NCBI GenBank assembly: GCA_003281625.1
Contig: QCBL01000002.1
Location: 1 to 64,000, forward strand
Direction: 5' to 3'
DNA from: Prochlorococcus sp. AG-347-I04
Lineage (GTDB): Bacteria; Cyanobacteriota; Cyanobacteriia; PCC-6307; Cyanobiaceae
DNA: 64,000 bases
In this document: positions 54,845 to 64,000 of the stretch, piece after piece
How the letters are laid out: every line of letters starts with the position of its first letter
Position numbering within the stretch: the first letter of the stretch is position 1
Made by a program: the position numbers and the translations under genes
Notes under the pieces: model-generated
Told to the model about the DNA's origin: nothing
The model's input: the letters and a program-made list of their open reading frames with translations, nothing else
The model's database searches: none

Positions 54845-56308
54845 TTGATAATGAAACTTAGATTAGTAGCAATAATATTATTATTATCTTTATTACTTTT
54901 TTTTGGTTTTAAAAAAGCATCTCCCAATAAAAAAAAGGAGCAAAGTACAAATATTGAGCAATTAAGTATCATAAAATATATACCTGAAAACGATAAATTA
55001 TTATTTATTTCAAATTTAGATAGTTTTAATATTGTTAATTATGAAAATGATAAAAATCCAAAAAATAAAGATAACTTTATTTTAATAAAAGACTCTATAT
55101 TAGATTACTTAGGAATAGATCTAGGCAACAATAAATTAGAAGATATTTATAATAATGAACTTATAATCTCATTTTTTGAAAATAATAAAAAGCTTAAAGA
55201 TGATATTTTAATTGTTTTTAAAATTAAGCCAGAAAAAACAATAGATGATTTATTAAATTTGCCTAATAAAATAGATCAGATTGATGAGATAATTCCAATT
55301 AATAGAGAAAACAAAATAAATTACCTTAACTATATTTACCGAACCGACGATAATTATATAATTGCATCATCAGATAAAAAATTAATTAAAAATAGTATTA
55401 GCTCTAGTGAAAATTTTAAGAAAAAAAAATTTCAATATGAGGGAGAACTTGTTGGGCTGAAAAATGAAAAAAATATATTATTCACAAATAAATTTTTGGA
55501 AAGTAAATTTCTTAATAAAGAAATTTTTACTGAGAATAATGGAGATAATATTGCTACAACTTTTGACTTTAAAAATAGGAAACTAATTTTAAAATCATAT
55601 TTACTAAATAATAAAAAAAATATTGATATTCTTACTTACGAAAACTTAATGAATGAAGAGAATAGTAATGAGGATAATCCTGAAAATTTAATTTTTTGTG
55701 ATATAAAAAATTTTGACAAATACCTTAATCCCTTAATAAATGATTTTCAACTCAGTTTTTTTGAAGAGTTTAATCAAAACAATAATCAAAACATTTTAAT
55801 TCTCAATTCAAATAAAGATTGGCTTATAACATTTGAAAAAAATAAAGAAGATCAATTTGATTTAAGTGCTTTGAAAAAGCTAAAAGATTTCAACAAATAT
55901 ACTTTGAAACAAAATGAAGATATTTATTCGATATATTCCAAAGATATTCTTGAAGAAAAAGACGATGATATAAAACAATTTTCCTTTGAAAATATCTTTT
56001 CGATAGAATCAAGAGGTTTACAAATAATAAGTAATCATTTAATTGAAGGTAAAGAATTTGAGAAAATATCAAAAAAATTTTTTAACCTAAAAAGTAATAA
56101 AGATAAATCTGCTTTTCTTTACTCAAATGTTGATATCAAAGATGGTAATTCTAATAAAATTGAATATTTTTCTAATTTGCAGGACTTTAATTTTCTCATT
56201 AAAAATATTTTAAAAATATCAAATGAAGAATCGCTAGAAATAATAAGTCAGTCTATTCCCGAAAAAAATCCAATTATTTACAGAGAAACAATATTAAACA
56301 TTCTTTAA
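54845..56308 (+). CDS. Conserved hypothetical, DUF3352-like, N-terminal TM/signal segment
   Basis: 487-aa single ORF with an N-terminal hydrophobic stretch; extreme Asn/Lys/Ile content; domain call tentative. Confidence 0.6.
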   Translation: MIMKLRLVAIILLLSLLLFFGFKKASPNKKKEQSTNIEQLSIIKYIPENDKLLFISNLDSFNIVNYENDKNPKNKDNFILIKDSILDYLGIDLGNNKLEDIYNNELIISFFENNKKLKDDILIVFKIKPEKTIDDLLNLPNKIDQIDEIIPINRENKINYLNYIYRTDDNYIIASSDKKLIKNSISSSENFKKKKFQYEGELVGLKNEKNILFTNKFLESKFLNKEIFTENNGDNIATTFDFKNRKLILKSYLLNNKKNIDILTYENLMNEENSNEDNPENLIFCDIKNFDKYLNPLINDFQLSFFEEFNQNNNQNILILNSNKDWLITFEKNKEDQFDLSALKKLKDFNKYTLKQNEDIYSIYSKDILEEKDDDIKQFSFENIFSIESRGLQIISNHLIEGKEFEKISKKFFNLKSNKDKSAFLYSNVDIKDGNSNKIEYFSNLQDFNFLIKNILKISNEESLEIISQSIPEKNPIIYRETILNIL

Positions 56309-56434
56309 ATTAAATTTATTCAAACAAGCTTCAAAAACAATCATTTTAATTTTTTGCGAAGTTAATATCTTGTGGTTAATTAAAAATTATTTGACTATCT
56401 TTAATCTATAAGTATTTGATATTGAATTAAGCAA

Positions 56435-57580
56435 TTGGATAATAACAAGCTAATTTTAAAACCAGGATTAGAGGGTGTCCCAGTTACTAATTCATCTATA
56501 TGTGATATTAATGGCAACAAAGGTAAATTATTATACAGAGGCTATTCCATTGAGGAACTATCCAAAAAAAGCAGTTTTTTAGAAACTGCTTACCTATTGA
56601 TTTGGGGTGAATTACCCACAGCTATTCAACTTAGAGATTTCGAACAAGAAGTTCAGATGCATCGAAGGTTAAGTTTTAGAGTCAGAGATATGATGAAATG
56701 CTTCCCTGCAACCGGTCATCCTATGGATGCTCTTCAATCTAGTGCGGCCTCTTTGGGGCTCTTCTATTCGCGTAGAGCAATAGATGATCCTAATTATATC
56801 TACAACGCAGTCATAAGACTAATAGCAAAAATACCCACAATGATTGCAGCGTTTCAACTTATTAGAAAAGGACAAGACCCAATTCAACCTAGAGATGATC
56901 TAACTTACTCATCAAATTTTCTTTACATGTTGACTGAAAAAGAACAAGATCCTATAGCCGCAAAAGTTTTTGATAGGTGCTTAATTCTACATGCCGAACA
57001 TAGTTTAAACGCAAGTACATTTAGCGCTAGAGTTACTGCAAGCACTCTTACAGACCCATATGCTGTTATCGCCTCTGCAGTAGGAACCCTTGCGGGCCCA
57101 CTGCATGGAGGGGCAAATGAGGATGTTATTGCAATGTTAGAAGAGATTAAAAATCCAGAAAATGCTGGAGCTTTTTTAGATAACGCGATAAAAAACAAAA
57201 GTAAGATAATGGGCTTCGGCCACAGAGAATATAAAGTCAAAGATCCAAGAGCAATAATTCTTCAAAAACTGGCAGAAGAGCTTTTTATTAGATTTGGAGC
57301 AGATGAAATGTATGAAGTTGCTAAATCACTTGAGGCAGAGGCAATACCAAGACTTGGCCCTAAGGGTATATTCCCTAACGTAGACTTTTATTCTGGTCTT
57401 GTTTATAGAAAACTTGGTATTCCTCGTGATTTATTTACTCCAATTTTTGCCATATCTAGAGTGGCTGGTTGGTTAGCTCATTGGAGAGAGCAACTTGGAG
57501 CAAATAGAATTTTCAGACCATCGCAAATATACACAGGTTCAGCACCAAGAGATTGGATCAGCCTAGAAAACAGAGAATAA
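56435..57580 (+). CDS. gltA: Citrate synthase
   Basis: KPGLEGVPVTNSSICDINGNKGKLLYRGYSIEEL, GPLHGGANEDVI, MGFGHREYKVKDPRA; TTG start. Confidence 0.97.
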   Translation: MDNNKLILKPGLEGVPVTNSSICDINGNKGKLLYRGYSIEELSKKSSFLETAYLLIWGELPTAIQLRDFEQEVQMHRRLSFRVRDMMKCFPATGHPMDALQSSAASLGLFYSRRAIDDPNYIYNAVIRLIAKIPTMIAAFQLIRKGQDPIQPRDDLTYSSNFLYMLTEKEQDPIAAKVFDRCLILHAEHSLNASTFSARVTASTLTDPYAVIASAVGTLAGPLHGGANEDVIAMLEEIKNPENAGAFLDNAIKNKSKIMGFGHREYKVKDPRAIILQKLAEELFIRFGADEMYEVAKSLEAEAIPRLGPKGIFPNVDFYSGLVYRKLGIPRDLFTPIFAISRVAGWLAHWREQLGANRIFRPSQIYTGSAPRDWISLENRE

Positions 57581-57655
57581 TATTTGCAGCTTTTCATAAA
57601 AAACACACATATTGTATTTGAAGAGTTAATGTATTAAGTAAATAACAATAAAATT

Positions 57656-58774
57656 TTGGATTACGGATTAGATCTCGAATATAGTTTTAATGAATTCTTA
57701 AAAGGTCTTGGCCTCTCCAGCGAAATTGCTCATATAATTTGGCTTCCCCTACCCATGCTATTAGTTTTAGTAGCAGCAGTTGTTGGTGTTTTAGTAACGG
57801 TTTGGCTTGAAAGAAAAATATCTGCTGCTGCACAACAAAGAATAGGTCCAGAATATGCAGGGGCTCTTGGCGTACTTCAACCAATTGCAGATGGTCTTAA
57901 GTTACTTGTTAAAGAGGATATTATTCCTTCTAAAGCAGATGGAATTCTCTTTACAGCAGGACCTATATTAGTTCTTGTCCCAGTAATTCTCTCCTGGCTA
58001 ATTGTTCCTTTTGGACAAAATCTTCTAATAAGTAACGTTGGTATTGGAATTTTCCTATGGATCGCTTTAAGCAGTATCCAGCCAATTGGGCTTCTTATGA
58101 GCGGATATGCATCAAACAATAAATATTCATTGTTAGGAGGATTAAGAGCAGCAGCTCAATCAATAAGTTACGAAATACCTTTAGCTTTATCTGTACTGGC
58201 TATCGTACTAATGACAAATTCGCTAAGCACGATAGACATTGTTAACCAACAAAGTAGTGCGGGAATCCTTAGTTGGAATATATGGAGACAACCAGTTGGC
58301 TTTATAGTTTTTTGGATTTGTGCTCTTGCAGAATGTGAGAGACTTCCATTTGACTTACCCGAAGCTGAAGAAGAATTAGTTGCAGGATATCAAACCGAAT
58401 ATGCGGGGATGAAATTCGCATTGTTCTACCTAGGTAGTTACATTAATTTAATTCTTTCCGCTTTATTAGTATCAATACTTTATCTGGGAGGATGGGGTTT
58501 TCCTATTCCAGTTGAATTAATAGCTAAGTTTCTTAATTTGCCCATTAATGCACCCTTTATTCAGGTATTCACTGCATCAATAGGAATTGTAATGACTGTA
58601 TTGAAAGCGTATCTTTTAGTTTTTATTGCAATATTATTACGTTGGACAACTCCCAGAGTAAGAATAGATCAACTCTTAGATCTAGGATGGAAGTTTCTTC
58701 TGCCAATTTCTCTTGCTAACCTTTTGATAACAGCAGGATTAAAACTTGCTTTTCCGCAATTCTTTGGTGGTTAA
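57656..58774 (+). CDS. ndhA: NAD(P)H-quinone oxidoreductase subunit 1
   Basis: [55 protein letters not shown] start. Confidence 0.97.
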   Translation: MDYGLDLEYSFNEFLKGLGLSSEIAHIIWLPLPMLLVLVAAVVGVLVTVWLERKISAAAQQRIGPEYAGALGVLQPIADGLKLLVKEDIIPSKADGILFTAGPILVLVPVILSWLIVPFGQNLLISNVGIGIFLWIALSSIQPIGLLMSGYASNNKYSLLGGLRAAAQSISYEIPLALSVLAIVLMTNSLSTIDIVNQQSSAGILSWNIWRQPVGFIVFWICALAECERLPFDLPEAEEELVAGYQTEYAGMKFALFYLGSYINLILSALLVSILYLGGWGFPIPVELIAKFLNLPINAPFIQVFTASIGIVMTVLKAYLLVFIAILLRWTTPRVRIDQLLDLGWKFLLPISLANLLITAGLKLAFPQFFGG

Positions 58775-58842
58775 ATTTAAGTAAAAATACTTAAATCCAA
58801 AATTATTCCACTAAAATAAAATAACTAAGTAAATTTTTCGAA

Positions 58843-59469
58843 ATGAACAATTTCCTTCAACAAATAAATAGCTATATCAAAGAAGCATTTAATGCTGGCA
58901 AATATTTATACAATGGTATATCGGTAACTTTTGATCATCTTCGAAGAAGACCTGTTACTGTTCAATATCCATATGAAAAATTAATACCTTCTGAAAGATA
59001 TAGAGGAAGGATACATTATGAATTTGATAAATGTATTGCCTGTGAAGTTTGTGTGAGAGTATGTCCAATAAATCTCCCAGTAGTTGATTGGGTAATGAAT
59101 AAAGAAACTAAAAAAAAGGAACTTAGAAATTATTCAATAGATTTTGGAGTGTGTATTTTTTGCGGAAATTGTGTTGAATATTGCCCAACTAATTGTTTAT
59201 CAATGACCGAAGAATATGAATTAGCTACTTTTGACAGACACAATTTAAATTTCGATAATGTCGCACTTGGTAGACTACCTACAAACGTTACAACTGATCC
59301 ATCAGTTAAACCTCTAAGAGAACTTGCCTATCTTCCTAAAGGTGTCATGGACCCTCATGAAATCCCAGCTTCAGATTCAAGAGTTGGTAAATTACCTGAA
59401 GAAGTTTATGATTGGATGAAGCCTGAATCCAATGAAAATAAAGATAAAGTTTCTAATCCAACTAATTAA
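58843..59469 (+). CDS. ndhI: NAD(P)H-quinone oxidoreductase subunit I (2x[4Fe-4S])
   Basis: [20 protein letters not shown] and [24 protein letters not shown]. Confidence 0.97.
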   Translation: MNNFLQQINSYIKEAFNAGKYLYNGISVTFDHLRRRPVTVQYPYEKLIPSERYRGRIHYEFDKCIACEVCVRVCPINLPVVDWVMNKETKKKELRNYSIDFGVCIFCGNCVEYCPTNCLSMTEEYELATFDRHNLNFDNVALGRLPTNVTTDPSVKPLRELAYLPKGVMDPHEIPASDSRVGKLPEEVYDWMKPESNENKDKVSNPTN

Positions 59470-59481
59470 TTTCTATAATTT

Positions 59482-60081
59482 ATGTCCATTGCCATAACAA
59501 CACAATTTATTTGTTTTACAGCTTTATCTTTAGTTGTCATTATTGGAGCACTTGGTGTTGTGTTGCTCGAAAGTATTGTTTATTCAGCTTTTCTGCTTGG
59601 TGGGGTTTTCCTGAGTGTTGCAGGATTGTATCTTCTCTTAAATGCAAGTTTTGTTGCTGCAGCACAAGTTTTAGTTTATGTGGGTGCGGTGAATGTATTA
59701 ATAATTTTTGCAATCATGCTAGTCAATAAAAAAGAAGATTTAAAGCCTATTAATGACATTAAATCGAGAAGAGTTATATCAACATCGATATGTTTAACCC
59801 TTCTAAGCCTCTTAATAAGAGTTGACTTGACCAATGTATGGAGCCTATCAAGTCCTCAATACTCTATTGGAGAAGAATCAACTATAAGAATTGGTGAACA
59901 TCTTTTTAGTGATTATTTACTCCCATTTGAAGTAGCTTCAGTCTTACTTTTAATGGCAATGATTGGGGCTATTGTTTTAGCTAGAAGAGATGTAATGAGC
60001 AAAGATATTTCGACAGGACTACCTGTTGATCAAGAGTTAATTGAAAAATCATCAGAACCATTACTTACAAATAAAAATTAA
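59482..60081 (+). CDS. ndhG: NAD(P)H-quinone oxidoreductase subunit 6
   Basis: LLNASFVAAAQVLVYVGAVNVLIIFAIML; between ndhI and ndhE. Confidence 0.95.
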   Translation: MSIAITTQFICFTALSLVVIIGALGVVLLESIVYSAFLLGGVFLSVAGLYLLLNASFVAAAQVLVYVGAVNVLIIFAIMLVNKKEDLKPINDIKSRRVISTSICLTLLSLLIRVDLTNVWSLSSPQYSIGEESTIRIGEHLFSDYLLPFEVASVLLLMAMIGAIVLARRDVMSKDISTGLPVDQELIEKSSEPLLTNKN

Positions 60082-60099
60082 TCTTTTGAGTTTCTTATT

Positions 60100-60420
60100 A
60101 TGAATTTAGAATCAATTCCTCTTCAAGCTTTTTTAATAGTTTCTTCAGCACTATTTTGCATTGGTATTTGGGGATTATTAAATAGCAGAAATGCAGTCAG
60201 AGTTCTAATGAGTATTGAATTAATGCTCAATGCGGTAAATATAAACTTGATGGCGTTTTCTTCCTATATTGATAATAATTTAATTCAAGGACAAGTTTTT
60301 ACAATTTTTGTGATTACTGTTGCTGCCGCAGAAGCAGCCGTTGGATTAGCTATATTGTTATCTCTTTATAGGAATAGGGTGACTGTAGATATGGAAAGTT
60401 TTAATTTATTAAAATGGTAA
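60100..60420 (+). CDS. ndhE: NAD(P)H-quinone oxidoreductase subunit 4L
   Basis: [39 protein letters not shown]. Confidence 0.96.
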   Translation: MNLESIPLQAFLIVSSALFCIGIWGLLNSRNAVRVLMSIELMLNAVNINLMAFSSYIDNNLIQGQVFTIFVITVAAAEAAVGLAILLSLYRNRVTVDMESFNLLKW

Positions 60421-60429
60421 AAGCATTAA

Positions 60430-61332
60430 ATGAAACTTTCATTAGTGCTCATTGTATATCGTTCAGATAGCTCAATAGCTAAAGAGGCTTCTAAATTCTG
60501 TGAAGAAGTACTCAAAGCAAAAAATATTAAATCAAAAAGAATTGAAAGTGATTTTCAAAAAGATGAAATTGAAAAACATCTTTGCAATTCAAAGGTGCAA
60601 CCAAATATTGGCGTAGTTCTTGGTGGGGATGGAACCTTCCTAAAATGTGCAAATGCTTTAGCTGATTATGATATTCCTTTGTTGAGTATTAATATTGGTG
60701 GTAATCTGGGATTTCTTACGCAAGAAAAAGATTTTTTATTTGACAAATCTTTTATTGAAATCCTTGAAAACGAAGAATATACGATTGACTTTCGTAATAG
60801 ATTAAATTGTAATGTTTGTATTAACGGGCCAAGTTCTGAAAAAAAAATTATAAAGAGCTACGAAGCCTTAAATGATTTTTATTTTAAATCTGTTGAACAA
60901 GACATTTCTCCTACCAACCAAATACAAATTGAAATAGATAACGAGAAGGTGAATGAATATAAAGGTGATGGATTAATCATATCTACATCTACTGGTTCAA
61001 CAGCCTACTCAATGGCTGCAGGTGGCCCAATAGTACACCCAAATATTGATGCAATGATAATTAACCCTATATGCCCGATGAGTTTGGCTAGTAGACCAAT
61101 TGTTATACCAAACACAAGTAAGGTAATAATTAAACCTGTAAAAAGGAGTACAGGGGAAATTAAATTATGGAGAGACGGTTCAAAATGTATGACTATTAAG
61201 GAATCTTATTATTGTGAAATCAAAAAAGGGGAATCACCCTGCAAAATAATAAAGTTTAAAAAAAGCACTAATTACTATAATACCCTAATAAAAAAACTAG
61301 ATTGGAAAGGTGATTTATCTCAAAAAAATTAA
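60430..61332 (+). CDS. nadK: NAD kinase
   Basis: [54 protein letters not shown]. Confidence 0.96.
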   Translation: MKLSLVLIVYRSDSSIAKEASKFCEEVLKAKNIKSKRIESDFQKDEIEKHLCNSKVQPNIGVVLGGDGTFLKCANALADYDIPLLSINIGGNLGFLTQEKDFLFDKSFIEILENEEYTIDFRNRLNCNVCINGPSSEKKIIKSYEALNDFYFKSVEQDISPTNQIQIEIDNEKVNEYKGDGLIISTSTGSTAYSMAAGGPIVHPNIDAMIINPICPMSLASRPIVIPNTSKVIIKPVKRSTGEIKLWRDGSKCMTIKESYYCEIKKGESPCKIIKFKKSTNYYNTLIKKLDWKGDLSQKN

Positions 61333-61340
61333 AAAATTAA

Positions 61341-61838
61341 ATGGCCTTAGAAATAGAAAGAAGATTTCTTTTAAAAAATGATAATTGGAAAAAATTCATA
61401 ACTAATAAAATTTACATTGAACAAGGATATTTATCCAAAAAATTAGATGATTGGATTGTCAGGATAAGGTTTACAGGCAAAAACTCTAAAATTACACTTA
61501 AAAAACATATCAAAGGCTTTACCAACTTTGAATTTGAATACTCTATTCCGCGAAGTGATGCTGAAAAAATAATGTCAAATCTTTCAAGTACAATTAAAAA
61601 AGAAAGATTCTTTGTAGAAGTTGAAAAAAAATCTTGGATTATAGATTGCTTTAAAGAAAATAATTATCCACTTGAAATTGCAGAAATTGAACTTTCCAAT
61701 GAAGAGGAAGATTTATTGCTTCCATCTTTTATTTCAAAAGAAGTCACTGGAATTACCCATTACTCCAATTTCAGTCTCGCTAACAATCCTTTTTCAGATT
61801 GGGGAAAAGACTTCTTAACAACTTTCAAAAGTAACTAG
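61341..61838 (+). CDS. CYTH/triphosphate tunnel metalloenzyme domain protein
   Basis: MALEIERRFLLKN, VRIRFTGKNSKITLKK, FEFEYSIP. Confidence 0.87.
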   Translation: MALEIERRFLLKNDNWKKFITNKIYIEQGYLSKKLDDWIVRIRFTGKNSKITLKKHIKGFTNFEFEYSIPRSDAEKIMSNLSSTIKKERFFVEVEKKSWIIDCFKENNYPLEIAEIELSNEEEDLLLPSFISKEVTGITHYSNFSLANNPFSDWGKDFLTTFKSN

Positions 61839-61903
61839 TCAAAAGAGTCAATTATCCTTTATATTTTCTTTATATTCAATAATAAAAACTTTTTTCTCCC
61901 TAG

Positions 61904-62092
61904 ATGTTTGGTCTTTACGATAAAGAAGGAATATTGAGATTTGTTAACTCAGACAAAGATGCATGTATAGCATACGCTGAACTTTTCGAATTAGGTTCTA
62001 CAAATTATTGTTTAATGGATTTGGATAATGATAAAAAAAAAGTAGAGGGAAATATTAATCTTGATCAGAGTCTGGGAGTGAACAACAATTAA
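61904..62092 (+). CDS. Small hypothetical protein (62 aa)
   Basis: Complete short ORF between two annotated genes; 3' end overlaps the convergent LuxR gene by 38 nt. Confidence 0.5.
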   Translation: MFGLYDKEGILRFVNSDKDACIAYAELFELGSTNYCLMDLDNDKKKVEGNINLDQSLGVNNN

Positions 62093-62333
62093 ATCCATCT
62101 CTACAAATCTTTCCGTTATCCATTGCCCAATTTAAAAGCGCTACTCTGTTTTTAGAACCAGTTTTTGTAAACATATTACTGACATGATTATCAACGGTTC
62201 TTTTACTGATAGTTAGTTTTACAGCAATTTCTTGATTTGTAAGCCCATCAGCTACTAGATCAATGATTTCCATCTCTCTTGCTGAGAGACCCATCATGTC
62301 AAGGTTGTTTACTTCTTCTTCAACCATTTGCAT
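62055..62333 (-). CDS. Single-domain LuxR-type regulator, PedR (Ssl0564)-like
   Basis: 92 aa: LSAREMEIIDLVADGLTNQEIAVKLTISKRTVDNHVSNMFTKTGSKNRVALLNWA plus Cys-containing tail CRDGFNCC. Confidence 0.85.
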   Translation of the reverse strand: MQMVEEEVNNLDMMGLSAREMEIIDLVADGLTNQEIAVKLTISKRTVDNHVSNMFTKTGSKNRVALLNWAMDNGKICRDGFNCCSLPDSDQD

Positions 62334-62410
62334 TTAAACAGTTCCTTTTTTATATTAATTAAGTTTAGCAATCTCAGTACACTTGTTAACCAACTAGTAA
62401 ACAAAGGCAA

Positions 62411-63301
62411 TTGAAATCAAAACTTCAGCAGACTTTAGAAAAAAAATCTAAGGTAATTACGGCAGAGTTAATGCCGCCAAGGGGTGGGGACCCCATAAGA
62501 TCTCTTAAGATAGCACAACTTTTGAAAGATAAGGTACATGCTGTTAACATTACAGACGGAAGCAGAGCTGTAATGAGAATGTGCAGCTTGGCAATGTCCA
62601 AACTATTACTGGAAAATGGAATAGAACCAGTAATGCAAATATCGTGCAGAGATCGTAATAAAATTGCTTTACAATCTGACATTCTGGGTGCAAATGCTTT
62701 AGGAATTAGAAACATATTATGCATTACCGGTGATTCAGTAAAAGCTGGGGATCAACAAGATTCCAAAGCGGTACATGAGTTTGAGTCAGTTAGATTGCTG
62801 CAACAAATTCAAGCCTTTAATAAAGGAATTGATCCTACTCTAGGAGAACTTTCCGATAAAAGAACATTCATTTTTTCAGGTGCTGCAGCTGATCCTAGTT
62901 GCAGAAATCAAAGAAGTTTAGAAAGTAGAATGAGAAAGAAAAAAGAGGCTGGAGCTAGATTTATACAAACTCAAATGGTGATGGAAAAACAAAATTTAAT
63001 AGAGTTTTGCAAAAAAATTAGTAATCCTCTTGAACTCCCAGTAATTGCAGGTGTATTCCTACTAAAATCCTATAAAAACGCTCTTTTTATAAACAAATAC
63101 GTTCCAGGCGCAAACATCCCTGAAAATGTCTTAAATCGTCTTAAAGATGCTAAAGAACCTTTACAAGAAGGTATTAAAATTGCAGCTGAACAAGCTCATG
63201 ATTTTATTAATATCGCAGAGGGTGTTCATCTAATGGCCGTAAAGGCAGAACATTTAATTCCTGAGATTATTGAACAAGCTAATCTTAGTCTGGAATATTA
63301 A
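62411..63301 (+). CDS. metF: 5,10-methylenetetrahydrofolate reductase
   Basis: ITAELMPPRGGDP, NITDGSRAVMRM, QTQMVME; TTG start. Confidence 0.93.
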   Translation: MKSKLQQTLEKKSKVITAELMPPRGGDPIRSLKIAQLLKDKVHAVNITDGSRAVMRMCSLAMSKLLLENGIEPVMQISCRDRNKIALQSDILGANALGIRNILCITGDSVKAGDQQDSKAVHEFESVRLLQQIQAFNKGIDPTLGELSDKRTFIFSGAAADPSCRNQRSLESRMRKKKEAGARFIQTQMVMEKQNLIEFCKKISNPLELPVIAGVFLLKSYKNALFINKYVPGANIPENVLNRLKDAKEPLQEGIKIAAEQAHDFINIAEGVHLMAVKAEHLIPEIIEQANLSLEY

Positions 63302-64000
63302 TCAAATCAGTACCTAATAATTCTGCCATAGCTTTCTGCTGAGGCGATGGCTCAGTCAAATCAGATCTTCTTGAATCTGCTATCAACCAATCTAAAGATG
63401 CATCTTGCAAATCAAAATGATCTCCATTTTTCCCAACACAATATTTACCAAACACTAACTTATCCATAAGTCGAACCCCTTTACCAATTTTTGAATAATC
63501 AAAAATAATTGAGTTATCTATGGTTGCTCCCTCGCAAATGCAACAACTTGGTCCAATCATGGAAGGGCCAATAATGGTTGCTCCGTCTTCTATCCTAGTC
63601 ATGCCTCCTATATAAACAGGTCCGGTAATATTAACTTTGTCCCAGTTAGCCGCTACATTCAAACCGGTAAAAACACCAGGTTTAATTTCCTTACCTGGTA
63701 TTTGCACTTGTCTTACCTTACCTTGCAATACATTTCTAATAGCACTCCAATAATCAGGAACTTTGCCAATATCTACCCATTCAAAATCCATTGGTAATGC
63801 AAAAAATGGTAAATCCATTTCAACAAGTTTTGGGAAAAGATCAGCTCCAATATCAAATTTCTCAGCTGAAGGTATGTAGTTAAAAATTTCGGGTTCGAAA
63901 AGATAAATCCCTGTATTTATAGAGTCACTTAAAGCTTGCTCAACTGATGGCTTTTCCTGAAAAGCCTTTATTCGTCCATTTTCATCTGAAACTACAACAC
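63285..64000 (-). CDS. NDP-sugar nucleotidyltransferase (mannose-1-phosphate guanylyltransferase-like), partial, N-terminus beyond right edge
   Basis: Frame stays open to 64000 (VVVSDENGRIKAFQEKPS...NTGIYLFEPEIFNYIP); DFEWVDIGKVPDYW and left-handed beta-helix hexapeptides (GPVYIGGMTRIEDGATIIGPSMIGPSC). Confidence 0.88.
   Translation of the reverse strand, partial: VVVSDENGRIKAFQEKPSVEQALSDSINTGIYLFEPEIFNYIPSAEKFDIGADLFPKLVEMDLPFFALPMDFEWVDIGKVPDYWSAIRNVLQGKVRQVQIPGKEIKPGVFTGLNVAANWDKVNITGPVYIGGMTRIEDGATIIGPSMIGPSCCICEGATIDNSIIFDYSKIGKGVRLMDKLVFGKYCVGKNGDHFDLQDASLDWLIADSRRSDLTEPSPQQKAMAELLGTDLINIPD

Noticed and set aside
56923-57240. 105-aa ORF antisense to gltA
   Set aside because: Shadow ORF over conserved citrate synthase active-site region.
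59511-59729. 72-aa Cys/Phe-rich ORF in alternate frame within ndhG
   Set aside because: Out-of-frame reading of TM-rich ndhG; ndhG frame is clearly the real one.

Overview
The window is an AT-rich, densely packed stretch of cyanobacterial core chromosome. Gene content, order and composition match the high-light Prochlorococcus / marine picocyanobacterial type. I found about 68 protein-coding genes, two of which run off the window edges. Main blocks: a SulP (BicA-like) + SbtA + SbtB-like PII bicarbonate-uptake cluster; eno; a ClpB-type chaperone gene followed by secE-nusG-rplK-rplA-rplJ-rplL; murG, pgk, relA/spoT, mnmE, nadC and argS; prfB; a phylloquinone cluster (menF-menA-menC-menE-DHNA-CoA thioesterase); ndhH and ndhA-I-G-E; chlM, purE, cysC, trpB, gltA, nadK, a PedR-like regulator and metF. 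I saw no mobile element, CRISPR array, phage genes, rRNA or convincing tRNA. No large undescribed multi-gene system is visible. The items most worth a second look are small-scale: a prfB +1 programmed frameshift that the ORF track misses; a nested hairpin in the rplJ (L10) leader whose 3' arm abuts the start codon; a metallo-beta-lactamase-fold protein lacking the HxHxDH motif; a MenC with an apparent Lys-to-Arg change at a catalytic position; an SbtB-like PII protein without the C-terminal CGPxGC-type tail; a Cys-tailed LuxR regulator overlapping a small convergent ORF; and a perfect 14-bp inverted repeat upstream of the clpB-like gene.
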